Below, piece after piece: positions 25,330 through 34,104 of a stretch of 64,000 nucleotides of DNA. Numbering within the stretch: position 1 is the first letter of the stretch; each line of letters opens with the position of its first letter. Location: assembly GCF_018138715.1 (NCBI RefSeq), contig NZ_JAGSHX010000006.1:5518001-5582000 (forward strand). Reading direction: 5' to 3'. The notes under the pieces were generated by a model. It worked only from the letters and a program-made list of their open reading frames with translations. It did no database searches and was not told the DNA's origin. The DNA is from Streptomyces asiaticus (lineage in GTDB: Bacteria; Actinomycetota; Actinomycetes; Streptomycetales; Streptomycetaceae). A program made the position numbers and the translations under genes.

Positions 25330-26133
25330 CTATGGAGTGGGCGGGGTTACGGAAGCGAGCGTGTGCCTCGCGGCGGTTGTGAACCGCTCGCGTATGCCAG
25401 CGCGGGCTTCCTGGTTGCGCTTCAGTTCATCGATGATCGCAGTAGCTTGGTCAAGGAATACGGAAAACCCGTCGCCATCCTCATACGCGCGAGCGATTGC
25501 AGCGTTGGCGAGTTCCTGGGCTCGTTCCATGCTCTCGAATATCGCTGCCGCCTGCGGGTCCTCATGGATTGGCCGACCACTTTCGTTTGCCTGCGCCACG
25601 AGCTCTTGCATCTGCCTCGTGGTCTCCTCCATAGTCTCCCTAGCCGCTCTCATCGCTGGCGTTGTCTCGTTGGTCATGCGTTCAGTTGCAGCCGGAAGTG
25701 TTGATTCTGTTAGCTCCTTGAATTTGGTGGCTATATCTACGTCACGCCGAATGCTGTCGGCGAGCTCTTCCGCCGCCCGGGCTACATCGGCCGGTCCTAG
25801 GATGTCGATCCTCCGAGCACGCTCCGCCATGCGGCTGGCAGCTTCCTTTAGCGGGTTGACTCCTGGCGATTCGGAGTCTCCCGGCAAGCCCACGGAGTCA
25901 ATAAGGCGAAGGCACTCGTCCCAAGCTGCTAGGAAACCCTCGTATGCCTGAAGCCGCTGTTGCCGAAGCCAGTGGGCTTGATCGACTGTGGCTTGATCGT
26001 GAACTTGCTGCAAGGTGGCTTGCGCACTGAGCACAGCTCCTTTCTTGGTGGCCCGCGCGGACAGAGCCGCACCGACCACTGTGCCTGCCAGTCCGAACAC
26101 GGCAGCCACCAGGGCAACCACAAGTTCTCTCAT
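25330..26133 (-). CDS. membrane-anchored coiled-coil protein of unknown function
   Basis: A 267-aa protein with one N-terminal membrane segment (VVALVAAVFGLAGTVVGAAL, residues ~5-24), then ARATKKG and a long, almost wholly helical region rich in Ala/Glu/Arg/Gln (ERMTNETTPAMRAARETMEE) consistent with coiled coil. No enzymatic motif. Proteins with this layout are frequent AICE and prophage cargo. It lies next to attR, the usual place for accessory genes. Entry exclusion or surface roles are guesses. Confidence 0.7.
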   Translation of the reverse strand: MRELVVALVAAVFGLAGTVVGAALSARATKKGAVLSAQATLQQVHDQATVDQAHWLRQQRLQAYEGFLAAWDECLRLIDSVGLPGDSESPGVNPLKEAASRMAERARRIDILGPADVARAAEELADSIRRDVDIATKFKELTESTLPAATERMTNETTPAMRAARETMEETTRQMQELVAQANESGRPIHEDPQAAAIFESMERAQELANAAIARAYEDGDGFSVFLDQATAIIDELKRNQEARAGIRERFTTAARHTLASVTPPTP

Positions 26134-26533
26134 GAAGAGACATCATCGCGACAATGACGGTCGGGTGGAATGGGACGTCCCGTGTACCTGGTTGCGCCGC
26201 CCATGCCCCGGTAGCACCCGTCGATGACGGGGCGGTCGGCCACGCGGGCAGCAGCGGCTTGCCCCGGCGGACGCCCGGTTGCGTGGTTCGGGATCCTGAA
26301 GCCACGGACCTCACACGACTCCGCCGCATAGTCCCTACCCCGACCAGTCCGGGTCACCGGACACCACATTGTTCGGAACCACCCATGCACGCCCACCAAG
26401 ACTTCTAAATCAGTGGTCAGCGAGTGCTGTACAGCAGAGAAGTACAGCAACCACCCCAACCACCGTCGATCGACACCGGCCCCAGCCGACCCACTGACCA
26501 GCCGGGCAGACCTCAGCGACCGCCCCGCGCGTA
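26134..26533. other. right end of AICE, non-coding
   Basis: About 400 bp between the coiled-coil gene and attR. It contains the second arm-type repeat pair (26429-26463). No credible gene. Confidence 0.5.
26429..26463. repeat. right arm-type repeat pair near attR
   Basis: GTACAGCA at 26429 and 26442 (13 nt apart) followed by ACCACCCCAACCACC; about 30 of 36 bases match the left copy at 12931, with mostly C/T differences. It lies 71 nt inside the attR core. Confidence 0.55.
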
Positions 26534-26621
26534 GTTCGCATCGAGGGGGTCAGGGGTTCAAATCCCCTCAGGTCCACCGCAGCTCAAAGCCCCCGCCGGG
26601 GAAACCTGGCGGGGGCTTTTT
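26534..26621 (+). repeat. attR: 88-bp direct repeat
   Basis: Identical to 12837-12924. It contains only the 3' part of tRNA-Ala (anticodon loop to discriminator) and the terminator, so it is not a working tRNA. The hairpin at 26588-26617 may also terminate the convergent dps transcript. Confidence 0.93.
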
Positions 26622-26647
26622 GGTGTCCGGTGCCCGTGCGGTGGCGA

Positions 26648-27145
26648 TCAGGTGGAGCGGTTTTCCGCGTTGACCATCCAGGCGTGTTTCTCCAGGGAAT
26701 CGATGATCGCGTGCAGTAGGTCGGCCGTGGAGGGGTCCTCGGTGTCGACCTGGTCGTGGAGGGTGCGGAGGGTGTCCGCGGTGGCGCGCAGGCGGGCGGT
26801 GATGAGGTCGACGACGGTGCTTACGCTCGCCTCGCCCGCCGGGAACGTGGGGAGGGTGGTGGTCGCTGCCACGGTCTCGGAGCGGCCGTCCGGGATGGCG
26901 GCCAGGGCGCGCATGCGTTCGGCGATGGTGTCGGCCGACTCGCGGGCGTCGTCCACGATCTGATCCAGTTGAAGGTGGAGGTCGCGGAAGTTGTGGCCGA
27001 CCACGTTCCAGTGGGCCTGCTTGCCCTGGAGATGCAGTTCGACGAGGTCCACCACGATCTGCTGCAACGCCTGGGCGAGCTGCGGCGAGGCCGTGAATCC
27101 GGCGACATCGCTCTCCGAACGTCGGGAACTCCCGGAAGCGGCCAT
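26648..27145 (-). CDS. dps: Dps-family DNA-binding ferritin
   Basis: A 165-aa Dps-like mini-ferritin that oxidises and stores iron in a 12-mer shell and protects DNA. The ferroxidase residues are visible: His in GKQAHWNVVGHNFRDLHLQL and the Asp/Glu of the DDARESADTIAERM helix. Residues before ~20 are Ser/Arg-rich, the likely DNA-contacting arm. ATG 27145 has GAAGGAGA upstream. First chromosomal gene right of the AICE. Confidence 0.93.
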   Translation of the reverse strand: MAASGSSRRSESDVAGFTASPQLAQALQQIVVDLVELHLQGKQAHWNVVGHNFRDLHLQLDQIVDDARESADTIAERMRALAAIPDGRSETVAATTTLPTFPAGEASVSTVVDLITARLRATADTLRTLHDQVDTEDPSTADLLHAIIDSLEKHAWMVNAENRST

Positions 27146-27276
27146 GGTGTGTCTCCTTCGGAAGCGCCGCAGAGCAGACCCCTGGCACAGGAGGCCCGTG
27201 TTCGTATGCGATCAAGCCTCAGGGAGGTCTCTCTCCGTCGCCACTCCGCTTGATCCGCTCGGGTACCTGGGGGGGA

Positions 27277-27687
27277 ATGAGTACCCCGCGCGATCCGCGG
27301 GCGGCCCGTGCGCGGTTGGGGGGAACGGTGAGCGAGACAGCTTCCGCGGGAACGGGTGCCGACGAGGCGGCAGGCGCCGCGCAGGACCGGAGGGTCCGTA
27401 CGGTGGCCAAGGTCGGCCTCGCACTGCTGGTGCCCACGGCCGTCGTCAGCATCGTCCTCGCCCTCATGACGCAGCGGGCCACCGATTGCATCGTGGACGG
27501 TGACCACTGCTCCTCCATACCCGGCTCGGTGATCTTCGGGTCGTTTCTGGCCTCGGCGGCGTTCGGGGTCTTCGCCGTCGGCTGCCCGCGGGAGCGGCTG
27601 CCGTTTCCCTCGGCGCGGTCGTGGGCGGTCGAGCTACAGGGGGCCGCTCAGGTGGTGATGGCGATGCTGCTGCTGGCCTCTCCCTGA
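27277..27687 (+). CDS. small integral membrane protein
   Basis: About 136 aa with three membrane segments (VGLALLVPTAVVSIVLALM; IPGSVIFGSFLASAAFGVFAVG; AAQVVMAMLLLASP). Two cysteines (DCIVDGDHC) in the first outer loop could form a disulfide. ATG 27277 follows a GGGGGG tract; an earlier in-frame start (27250) or a GTG at 27328 is possible. Function unknown. Confidence 0.65.
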   Translation: MSTPRDPRAARARLGGTVSETASAGTGADEAAGAAQDRRVRTVAKVGLALLVPTAVVSIVLALMTQRATDCIVDGDHCSSIPGSVIFGSFLASAAFGVFAVGCPRERLPFPSARSWAVELQGAAQVVMAMLLLASP

Positions 27688-27905
27688 GCGTTCGGGAGGC
27701 GCGGGGGAGGGTGCGATGTCATGGAATCGTGCTTACCGCGTTCGTGTTTGGTGCGGGCCGGTGGACAGGTGATGGCGCAGGCCAGGGGCACGGGCATAGT
27801 AGGTGCCCGGTCCTGTGGCTCCATGGCGTGAAAACGCCGTAGGGCAGAGGACGGCACAGCAGATCACAGCGCAACAACTGCACCACAACAGGGGGATAAG
27901 GCTCC

Positions 27906-29072
27906 ATGCCACTCATACGCCGTTCCACCGTGGCGGCCGCGGCCATGACCGCGCTGCTGGTGGTCTCCGCTTCGGCCTGCGGGCCCGGTGACGACGAGTC
28001 GGCTTCTTCGTCGAACTCCTCGGCCGCGTCCACCGGGCAGCAGGCCAAGGACGGGATCAAGCTGCCCGATGGCGTCCCGACGAGTCTGGACGACCTGAAG
28101 AAGTGGAAGGAGGGCGGCTGGAAGGACTGGGACAAGTGGGCCCGCAAGGCATCGGAATTCGCCAATCCGATCATCAAGAACTTCTGGCAGCCGTCCAGGA
28201 TGGCCAAGGCGAAGGACTCGTCGCACACCGTCTCCACGCAGAGCGCCGGCCAGGACCAGGCGGCCACCGACCCCGAGCCGCCCGCCGTGCCGGCCAAGCA
28301 GGTTTCGCGGCCGTACCACCAGAACATGGCGCCGGTCGGGAAGGTGTTCTTCGACGGCCCCGAGGGGCCGATGGTGTGTTCCGGGACGGTCATCGACGAC
28401 CCGGCCCACCCGGGGAAGTCCAACCTGGTGTGGACCGCGGGCCACTGTGTGCACTCCGGCAAGCAGGGCGGCTGGATGCGCAACATCGTGTTCGTGCCCT
28501 CGTACAACGACAACGGACTGCCGGCCGAGCAGACCCAGTCGGCGGCGCAGAACGAGGTCAGCCCCTACGGCGTGTGGTGGGCGGACTGGTCGCAGACCTC
28601 GTCCGAGTGGATCGCGAACGGCGGTAAGACCGGCGGAGTGGGGTCGGCGTACGACTTCGCGGTGCTGCATCTGAAGCCCGAGAACGGCGGCGGCAAGTCG
28701 TTGCAGGAGACGGTCGGGGCCTCGGTGCCGGTGTGGTTCGGGGCGCCGTCGGCCGACCAGGTGAGCTCGATCGGCGCGTACGGCTACCCGCAGGCCCCGC
28801 CGTACGACGGGGCGAAGATGTTCAACTGCACCAGCAGGCCGGGCCGGCTGTCGTTCTCGCCCACCTCGCCGACGATGTACCGGATCGGCTGCTCGATGAC
28901 CGGCGGGACCTCGGGCGGTGGCTGGTTCGTCAACCACGGCGGTAAGACGGTGCTGGTGTCCAACAGCTCGATCGGCTCGTACGGGCACACCTGGCTCGCC
29001 GGGCCGCATCTGGGGGCCGAGGCCAAGGGCGTGTTCGAGGCCATCAGCAAGAAGTTCGCCGGTCAGGGCTGA
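27906..29072 (+). CDS. secreted trypsin-like serine protease lipoprotein
   Basis: A 388-aa exported protease. A type II signal peptide ends at the lipobox VSASAC (lipidated Cys25), followed by a Ser/Gln-rich spacer, so it is tethered to the outer face of the membrane. The S1 catalytic triad reads TAGHC (His), YDFAVLHL (Asp) and GGTSGGGW (Ser), and paired cysteines (MVCSG with GHC; FNC with IGC) fit two disulfides. ATG 27906 has GGGATAAGG upstream. Specificity is unknown. Tandem hairpins follow the gene. Confidence 0.92.
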   Translation: MPLIRRSTVAAAAMTALLVVSASACGPGDDESASSSNSSAASTGQQAKDGIKLPDGVPTSLDDLKKWKEGGWKDWDKWARKASEFANPIIKNFWQPSRMAKAKDSSHTVSTQSAGQDQAATDPEPPAVPAKQVSRPYHQNMAPVGKVFFDGPEGPMVCSGTVIDDPAHPGKSNLVWTAGHCVHSGKQGGWMRNIVFVPSYNDNGLPAEQTQSAAQNEVSPYGVWWADWSQTSSEWIANGGKTGGVGSAYDFAVLHLKPENGGGKSLQETVGASVPVWFGAPSADQVSSIGAYGYPQAPPYDGAKMFNCTSRPGRLSFSPTSPTMYRIGCSMTGGTSGGGWFVNHGGKTVLVSNSSIGSYGHTWLAGPHLGAEAKGVFEAISKKFAGQG

Positions 29073-29101
29073 CCGGGGCGCGGAGACGCGACAGGTGTTA
29101 C

Positions 29102-29132
29102 GGGGCCCGCTCCGCGTTCCGGAGCGGGCCCC
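29102..29132 (+). terminator. terminator of the serine protease gene
   Basis: A perfect 13-bp stem (GGGGCCCGCTCCG with its complement) around a CGTTC loop, 30 nt after the stop. Confidence 0.85.
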
Positions 29133-29135
29133 TCG

Positions 29136-29678
29136 TCATGGGCTTACGGGTGCGCCCGTAAGCCCATCCGTGAGGTCCGTTGTGCCCGCCTCACCCGTGG
29201 CGTCCGTAAGGAGCTTGGCGTAGCAACGGCTGCTCTCCTCGAACCGGTAGAGCCCGAACTTGGTCACCGGCGCGTAGCCGGACGAGGTGTACAGCGCGAT
29301 GGCCTCGGGCTGCTCGGTGCCGGTCTCCAGAACCATCCGCACCCGCCCCGCCTCCCGCGCGCTGTCCTCCAGCGCCGCGAGGATCCGCCGGGCCAGCCCC
29401 CGCCCGCGTGCCGAGCGCACCACGAACATCCGCTTGATCTCGGCGTCCCCGTCCTCGTAGCCCTCCTCGTTCCGCTCCTGGCTGCGCCAGCCGCCGCTCG
29501 CGACCGGGGTGCCGTCCGTGTCGTACACGATGAGATAGAGGCCGTGCGGCGGGTCGAAGTGGGCCGGGTCCATATGCGTCAGATCGCCCTCGCCGTAGCG
29601 CTCGGCGTACTCCACCTGCACTTCCGCGTCGAGTTTGCGGGCGTCAGGGTGATCGTAGCGAATGACTCGAACGTCCAT
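29136..29678 (-). CDS. GNAT family N-acetyltransferase
   Basis: A 180-aa cytoplasmic acetyltransferase. Motif A is FVVRSARGRGLARRILAALE (acetyl-CoA pyrophosphate loop R-x-x-G-R/x-G) and motif B LYTSSGYAPVTKFGLYRFEE. ATG 29678 starts MDVRVIRYDHPDA. The last 12 codons (to the stop at 29136) form a perfect 13-bp inverted repeat (29138-29167), so the 3' end doubles as a hairpin. Divergent from the exonuclease gene with 63 bp between starts. Substrate unknown. Confidence 0.85.
   Translation of the reverse strand: MDVRVIRYDHPDARKLDAEVQVEYAERYGEGDLTHMDPAHFDPPHGLYLIVYDTDGTPVASGGWRSQERNEEGYEDGDAEIKRMFVVRSARGRGLARRILAALEDSAREAGRVRMVLETGTEQPEAIALYTSSGYAPVTKFGLYRFEESSRCYAKLLTDATGEAGTTDLTDGLTGAPVSP
29138..29167 (-). 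terminator. coding hairpin at the end of the GNAT gene
   Basis: A 13-bp perfect stem with a TGCG loop inside the last codons of the acetyltransferase, back to back with the protease terminator. Together they form a bidirectional stop. Confidence 0.6.
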
Positions 29679-29741
29679 GCGACGGATCGTACTTCCATGC
29701 GGGGGGAGGGGCCGTTGTTTTTGTCGCGTATCGTGCCGGGC

Positions 29742-30545
29742 GTGCTCACCGTGACGACCGTGAATGTGAACGGGCTGCGCGCCGCCGCCAAGAAGGGCTT
29801 CATCTCCTGGCTGGACGGCACCGCGGCCGATGTGGTGTGCCTCCAGGAGGTGCGCGCCGAGCCCAAGGAACTGCCCGAGGCGGTGCGCGAACCCGATGGC
29901 TGGCATGTGGTGCACGCCCCAGCGGCGGCCAAGGGCCGGGCCGGGGTGTCGGTGTACGCCCGGCGCGAGCTGGAGGGCGTCCGGGTCGGCTTCGGATCGT
30001 CCGAGTTCGACGGCAGCGGCCGCTATGTGGAGGTCGATCTGCCGGGCGTGACCGTCGGCAGCCTGTACCTTCCCTCGGGCGAGGTCGGCACGGACCGCCA
30101 GGACGAGAAGGAGCGCTTCATGGCGGAGTTCCTTCCGTATCTGAAGGAGCTGCGCGAGCGGGCGGCGGCCGGTGGGCGCGAGGCGCTGGTGTGCGGCGAC
30201 TGGAACATCGCCCACCAGGAGGCCGACCTCAAGAACTGGAAGGCCAACCAGAAGAAGTCCGGCTTCCTGCCGGAGGAGCGCGCCTGGCTGGGCAGGGTCT
30301 TCGAGGAGGCGGCGTACGTGGACGTGGTGCGCGCCCTGCACCCGGACGTCGCGGGTCCCTACTCGTGGTGGTCCTACCGCGGCCGGGCCTTCGACAATGA
30401 CGCGGGCTGGCGCATCGACTACCAGATCGCCACCCCGGGGCTCGCCGGGCGCGCGGTCAAGGCGGTCGTGGAGCGGGCGGCCGCCTACGACCAGCGGTGG
30501 AGCGACCACGCCCCGGTGACGGTGGCCTACGGCCCGGCTCACTGA
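29742..30545 (+). CDS. exodeoxyribonuclease III / AP endonuclease (ExoIII family)
   Basis: A 267-aa exonuclease–endonuclease–phosphatase-fold enzyme that cuts at abasic sites and trims 3' ends. Conserved blocks: VTTVNVNGLRAAAKKG, VVCLQEVRA (metal-binding Glu), ASLYLPSG-like GSLYLPSGEVG, VCGDWNIAHQEADLKN and RIDYQIATP, with WSDHAPV as the catalytic His at the end. GTG 29742 begins the homologous part; a TATCGT -10-like box lies 7 nt upstream, suggesting a leaderless mRNA. Confidence 0.93.
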   Translation: MLTVTTVNVNGLRAAAKKGFISWLDGTAADVVCLQEVRAEPKELPEAVREPDGWHVVHAPAAAKGRAGVSVYARRELEGVRVGFGSSEFDGSGRYVEVDLPGVTVGSLYLPSGEVGTDRQDEKERFMAEFLPYLKELRERAAAGGREALVCGDWNIAHQEADLKNWKANQKKSGFLPEERAWLGRVFEEAAYVDVVRALHPDVAGPYSWWSYRGRAFDNDAGWRIDYQIATPGLAGRAVKAVVERAAAYDQRWSDHAPVTVAYGPAH

Positions 30546-30680
30546 GGTTCGCGGGGGCAGCGGTCCTGTGGGTTCGCCGCCTCCGGGGGCTCATCGGCCC
30601 CGCGGGCTCACTGGCCCGTCCTCCCCGGGGCCGCTGACCCGTACGTCCCCGGGCTCTCTGACCCGTACCTCCCCGCAGGC

Positions 30681-31433
30681 TCACTGGCCCCCGGAGCGAC
30701 CCCCGGAGGGCCCCCTGGGCGGGGCCTCGCCCAGCTCCGCCCGCATTCGGCGGTTCATGGCCATCGTCAGCTCGGCGTCCACCACGCTGGTGGCCAGTGG
30801 CCGCAGCCGCTCCATGGTCTCGCCGACGTCCTCGCCGCGCTCCATGGCGTCCGCCAGCACATGGGTGCGCAGCAGTGTGACGAAGGTCTCGGCGATCGCG
30901 TCCACATGCTCACGCACCTCGCGCGCCGCGCCGAGCACGGCGGCCAGTGGGACGCCCTGTTCGACCAGGGTGTGTGAGACGTCCAGCAGGCGGCGGCTGA
31001 GGTGGACGATCTCGTCGCCGTCGACGGCCAGATAGCCGAGGTCGAGGGAGGTGCTGAGGTTCTCCGGGGTGACCTCGCCCTGGAAGTAGTCGGCGAGGGC
31101 CTCGGGCCTGAGCCGGACCGGGGTCTCCGCGGGCCAGGACGCGGCGGCGCCGGGCAGTCCGAGCAGCTCGCCGACGTCTCGGCGGCCGCTTTCGAAGGCG
31201 GCGAGCAGCTCGGCGATCCCGCCGAGGGTGTGGCCGCGTTCCAGCAGCGCCGCGATCGTCCGCAGCCGGGCCAGATGGTGGTCGTTGTACCAGGCGATCC
31301 GGCCCTCGCGGCGCGGCGGTGGGAGCAGCTTGCGCTCCCGGTAGAAGCGCAGGGTGCGCACGGTGATCCCGGCCTTCTCGGCCAGTTCCGCCATGCGGTA
31401 CTCGCGTACCTCGTCCGCTTCGCTCGTCGCCAC
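30681..31433 (-). CDS. MerR family transcriptional regulator
   Basis: A 250-aa regulator with a MerR winged helix at the N-terminus (YRMAELAEKAGITVRTLRFY, then RIAWYNDHHLARLRTIAALL) and a long helical C-terminus without the Cys metal sites of MerR/ZntR, so it probably senses an organic ligand or acts as a constitutive repressor/activator. It is divergent from the BVMO–hydrolase–SDR operon, and a CTACC-GCTT-GGTAG inverted repeat at 31508-31521 lies in between. It is likely that operon's regulator. Confidence 0.88.
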   Translation of the reverse strand: MATSEADEVREYRMAELAEKAGITVRTLRFYRERKLLPPPRREGRIAWYNDHHLARLRTIAALLERGHTLGGIAELLAAFESGRRDVGELLGLPGAAASWPAETPVRLRPEALADYFQGEVTPENLSTSLDLGYLAVDGDEIVHLSRRLLDVSHTLVEQGVPLAAVLGAAREVREHVDAIAETFVTLLRTHVLADAMERGEDVGETMERLRPLATSVVDAELTMAMNRRMRAELGEAPPRGPSGGRSGGQ

Positions 31434-31507
31434 GAGGGAAGCCTATGCCGAAGCCCATGCCGAGGCCGGTCAGGTGCAACCGCCGGTAACTAAGTTATCC
31501 ACAGCCC

Positions 31508-31521
31508 CTACCGCTTGGTAG
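31508..31521. promoter_or_regulatory. candidate MerR operator
   Basis: CTACC, 4 nt, GGTAG between the divergent MerR gene and the oxygenase operon. Short but symmetric; a candidate only. Confidence 0.4.
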
Positions 31522-31594
31522 ATCCCTGTCCTACGCTCCCATCGTGCCAGTGATTGCTGGCGCGGTCGTATTCGCGTTCGTGGAAGGCGGCGGC

Positions 31595-33124
31595 ATGGCT
31601 GGGCTGACGCATGAGCATGTACGGGTGGCGGTGATCGGGGCCGGATTCGGCGGGCTGGGGGCGGCGGTGCGGCTGCGCCGCGCGGGCATCACGGACTTCG
31701 TGGTGCTGGAGCGCGCGGACGCGGTCGGCGGCGCCTGGCGGGACAACACCTATCCGGGCTGTGCCTGCGATGTCCCGTCGCATCTGTACTCCTTCTCTTT
31801 CGCGCCCAACCCCGACTGGCCGCGGAACTTCTCCGGTCAGCCCCATATCCGCGCCTATCTGGAGCGGGTCGCCGACACCTTCGGGCTGCGGCCGCACCTG
31901 CGCTTCGGCGCCGAGGTGCGGTCCCTGCGCTGGGACACCGAAGCGGTGCACTGGGAGGTGGAGACGGCGCGGGGCTCGCTGACCGCCGATGTCGTGGTGA
32001 GTGCCACCGGTCCGCTCGCCGATCCCCGGATCCCCGACGTCCCGGGGCTCGACGGCTTCCCCGGTGCCGTCTTCCACTCCGCGCGCTGGGACCACACCAC
32101 CGATCTGCGCGGCAAGCGCGTGGCGATGATCGGCACCGGCGCCTCGGCCATCCAGATCGTCCCCGCCATCCAGCGCGAGGTCGGCCGGCTCACCCTCTTC
32201 CAGCGCACCCCGCCCTGGGTGCTGCCGCGGATGGACCGCCGGATCAGCGGCCTCGAGCGATGGCTGCACTCGAAGATCCCGGCCACCCGGTCGCTGCGCC
32301 GCGGGGTGCTGTGGGGCATCCGGGAGCTCCAGGTCGGGGCCTTCACCAAGCGGCCGGGCGAGATGCGGTTCGTCGAGCGGCTGGCCGGCGCCCATATGCG
32401 ACGGGCCATCAAGGACCCGGGGCTGCGGGCGGCGCTGACCCCCGACTACCGCATCGGCTGCAAGCGCATCCTGCTCTCCAACGACTACTATCCGGCGCTC
32501 GCCCAGCCGCATGTGGACGTGGTCCCGACGGGGTTGAGTGAGGTGCGCGGCAGCACTCTGGTCGGTGCCGACGGCACCGAGACCGAGGCCGACGTGATCA
32601 TCTTCGGCACCGGCTTCCATGTGACCGACGTCCCCATAGCCCAGCGGGTGACCGGGGCGCGCGGGACGACGCTCGCGGAGGAGTGGAAGGGCGGGATGGA
32701 GGCGCTGCGCGGCACCAGTCCCGCGGGTTTCCCCAACTTCCTGACCATCATCGGGCCCAACACCGGCCTCGGGAACAGCTCGATGATCCTCGTCATCGAG
32801 GCGCAGCTGGCCTATATGGCCGACTATCTGCGCCAGTTGGACACCCTCGGCGGCAAGGTCGCGCTGGACGCCCGGCCGTCGGCGGTGCGCGCCTACACCG
32901 ACATGATCCAGGAAAGGATGGCACGCACGGTGTGGAACACCGGAGGCTGTGACAGCTGGTACCTCGACAACGGCCGCAACACCACCCTGTGGCCCGGCAC
33001 GACGTCCGAGCTGCGAAGGGTCACCCGACGCGTGGACCTCGCCGAGTACACGGTGGTGCGGCCGCGCACCGGGCCGGTCAAGGCCACGGTGTCCACGGCC
33101 GGTGCGGGGAGGGGATCGCGGTGA
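31595..33124 (+). CDS. flavin-containing monooxygenase (Baeyer–Villiger-like)
   Basis: A 509-aa FAD/NADPH oxygenase. FAD Rossmann motif GAGFGGLG near residue 11, GGAWRDNTYPGCACDVPSHL typical of BVMO/FMO, the BVMO-like fingerprint FPGAVFHSARWDH (instead of FxGxxxHxxxWP), a second Rossmann GTGASAIQ and the late ATG motif variant FGTGFHVTD. It likely inserts oxygen next to a ketone to give an ester, which the next gene product could hydrolyse. ATG 31595 has GGAAGG upstream. First gene of a three-gene operon overlapping the next by 4 nt. Confidence 0.9.
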   Translation: MAGLTHEHVRVAVIGAGFGGLGAAVRLRRAGITDFVVLERADAVGGAWRDNTYPGCACDVPSHLYSFSFAPNPDWPRNFSGQPHIRAYLERVADTFGLRPHLRFGAEVRSLRWDTEAVHWEVETARGSLTADVVVSATGPLADPRIPDVPGLDGFPGAVFHSARWDHTTDLRGKRVAMIGTGASAIQIVPAIQREVGRLTLFQRTPPWVLPRMDRRISGLERWLHSKIPATRSLRRGVLWGIRELQVGAFTKRPGEMRFVERLAGAHMRRAIKDPGLRAALTPDYRIGCKRILLSNDYYPALAQPHVDVVPTGLSEVRGSTLVGADGTETEADVIIFGTGFHVTDVPIAQRVTGARGTTLAEEWKGGMEALRGTSPAGFPNFLTIIGPNTGLGNSSMILVIEAQLAYMADYLRQLDTLGGKVALDARPSAVRAYTDMIQERMARTVWNTGGCDSWYLDNGRNTTLWPGTTSELRRVTRRVDLAEYTVVRPRTGPVKATVSTAGAGRGSR

Positions 33125-34104
33125 GGCGGGTCCCTTCGCCGCCCCCTTCGCCGCCCTCGGGGCCGTACGCCCCGCCCGTGCCGGAGCGCGAGCTGACGGT
33201 GGTCTCGGCCGACGGCAGCCGGATCCACACGGAGCTGCACGGGCCCGAGGGCGCCCCGGCCGTCGTGCTCGCGCACGGCTGGGTCTGCTCCACGGCCTTC
33301 TGGGCCCCGGTGGTGCGCGCACTCTCGACCGACCACCGGGTGATCCTCTACGACCAGCGCGGCCATGGCCGCAGCCCGGCCCCAGGGCCCGGCGGCTACA
33401 GCACCGAGGCCCTGGCCGACGATCTGGTGGCGGTGGTGGAAGCGGTCATTCCGCTGGGTCGGCGGGCCGTGCTGGCGGGCCACTCCATGGGTGCGATGAC
33501 GCTGATGGCCGCCGCCGACCGTCCCGTGTTGCGCGAGCGTGCGGCCGCCGCGGTGCTGTGCAGCACCGGTGCCGCACGGCTGATGGAGCGGTCTCGGGTG
33601 GTGCCGCTGCGCTCCCCGCGGGCGCGGGCGCGGGTGCACCGCCTGCTGCTCGGCTCACGCGCCCCGCTGGGCCCGGTCACGCCGCTCTCCAAGCGGCTGG
33701 TGCGGTACGTCACGATGGGCCCAGGCGCCGACCCGGCCACGGTGGAGGTGGCCGCGCGGATCCTGCACGCCTGCCCCCGCGTCGTACGCGCCGGGTGGGG
33801 CCGGGTCCTGGCCGCCCTCGAACTGGACGCGCGGATCGGCCAACTGACCATGCCCACGGCCGTCATCGTCGGCACCGCCGACCGGCTCACCCCGACCGAG
33901 CACGCCCACGCCCTCGCCGCCGCGCTGCCGCACTGCACCGGTCTGACCGAGCTCCCGGGGCTCGGCCATATGACCCCGCTGGAGGATCCCGAGGCGGTCA
34001 CCGGGGTGATCCGCGGCCTGGTCGAGGAGTACGGGACATCCCGGGGAACCGATCCCACAGCCCCTCAGGAATCCCAAGTGGAAGCGAAGGAGCAGACGGC
34101 ATGA
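33121..34104 (+). CDS. alpha/beta-hydrolase (esterase/lipase-like)
   Basis: A 327-aa alpha/beta hydrolase. The nucleophile elbow is AGHSMGA, oxyanion region LAHGWVCSTAFWAP, acid GTADRLTP and His GLGHMTP, so the triad is complete. GTG 33121 overlaps the oxygenase stop. The first ~20 residues are Pro-rich. In an oxygenase–hydrolase–SDR operon it would hydrolyse the ester made by the oxygenase. Confidence 0.9.
   Translation: MRRVPSPPPSPPSGPYAPPVPERELTVVSADGSRIHTELHGPEGAPAVVLAHGWVCSTAFWAPVVRALSTDHRVILYDQRGHGRSPAPGPGGYSTEALADDLVAVVEAVIPLGRRAVLAGHSMGAMTLMAAADRPVLRERAAAAVLCSTGAARLMERSRVVPLRSPRARARVHRLLLGSRAPLGPVTPLSKRLVRYVTMGPGADPATVEVAARILHACPRVVRAGWGRVLAALELDARIGQLTMPTAVIVGTADRLTPTEHAHALAAALPHCTGLTELPGLGHMTPLEDPEAVTGVIRGLVEEYGTSRGTDPTAPQESQVEAKEQTA

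Larger units (their letters stand above)
12837..26621. mobile_element. AICE (pSAM2-like integrative and conjugative element) in tRNA-Ala
   Basis: About 13.7 kb flanked by identical 88-bp direct repeats beginning inside the tRNA-Ala anticodon loop. It carries a tyrosine integrase and excisionase next to attL, a RepSA-type rolling-circle initiator, a DUF2637-like membrane protein, a TraB/FtsK DNA translocase and a KorSA-like GntR repressor, in the order seen in pSAM2-type elements. The module from 12962 to 18739 runs leftward as one transcription unit; the regulator and cargo fill 18.9-26.1 kb. Cargo has visibly lower GC at 23.4-25.0 kb. I see no Pif-like Nudix gene and no clear second spread-gene cluster, so it is compact; integration and excision genes look intact. 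Confidence 0.92.

Noticed and set aside
26534..26579. second tRNA-Ala
   Set aside because: Only the anticodon-loop-to-3' part is present; it is the attR copy and cannot fold as a tRNA.
27250..27276. earlier start of the small membrane protein
   Set aside because: ATG 27277 has the better ribosome site and the added residues look non-coding; not fully excluded.
31508..33322. 604-aa antisense frame over the oxygenase gene
   Set aside because: Shadow of the FAD monooxygenase; low-complexity Arg/Pro/Gly product.
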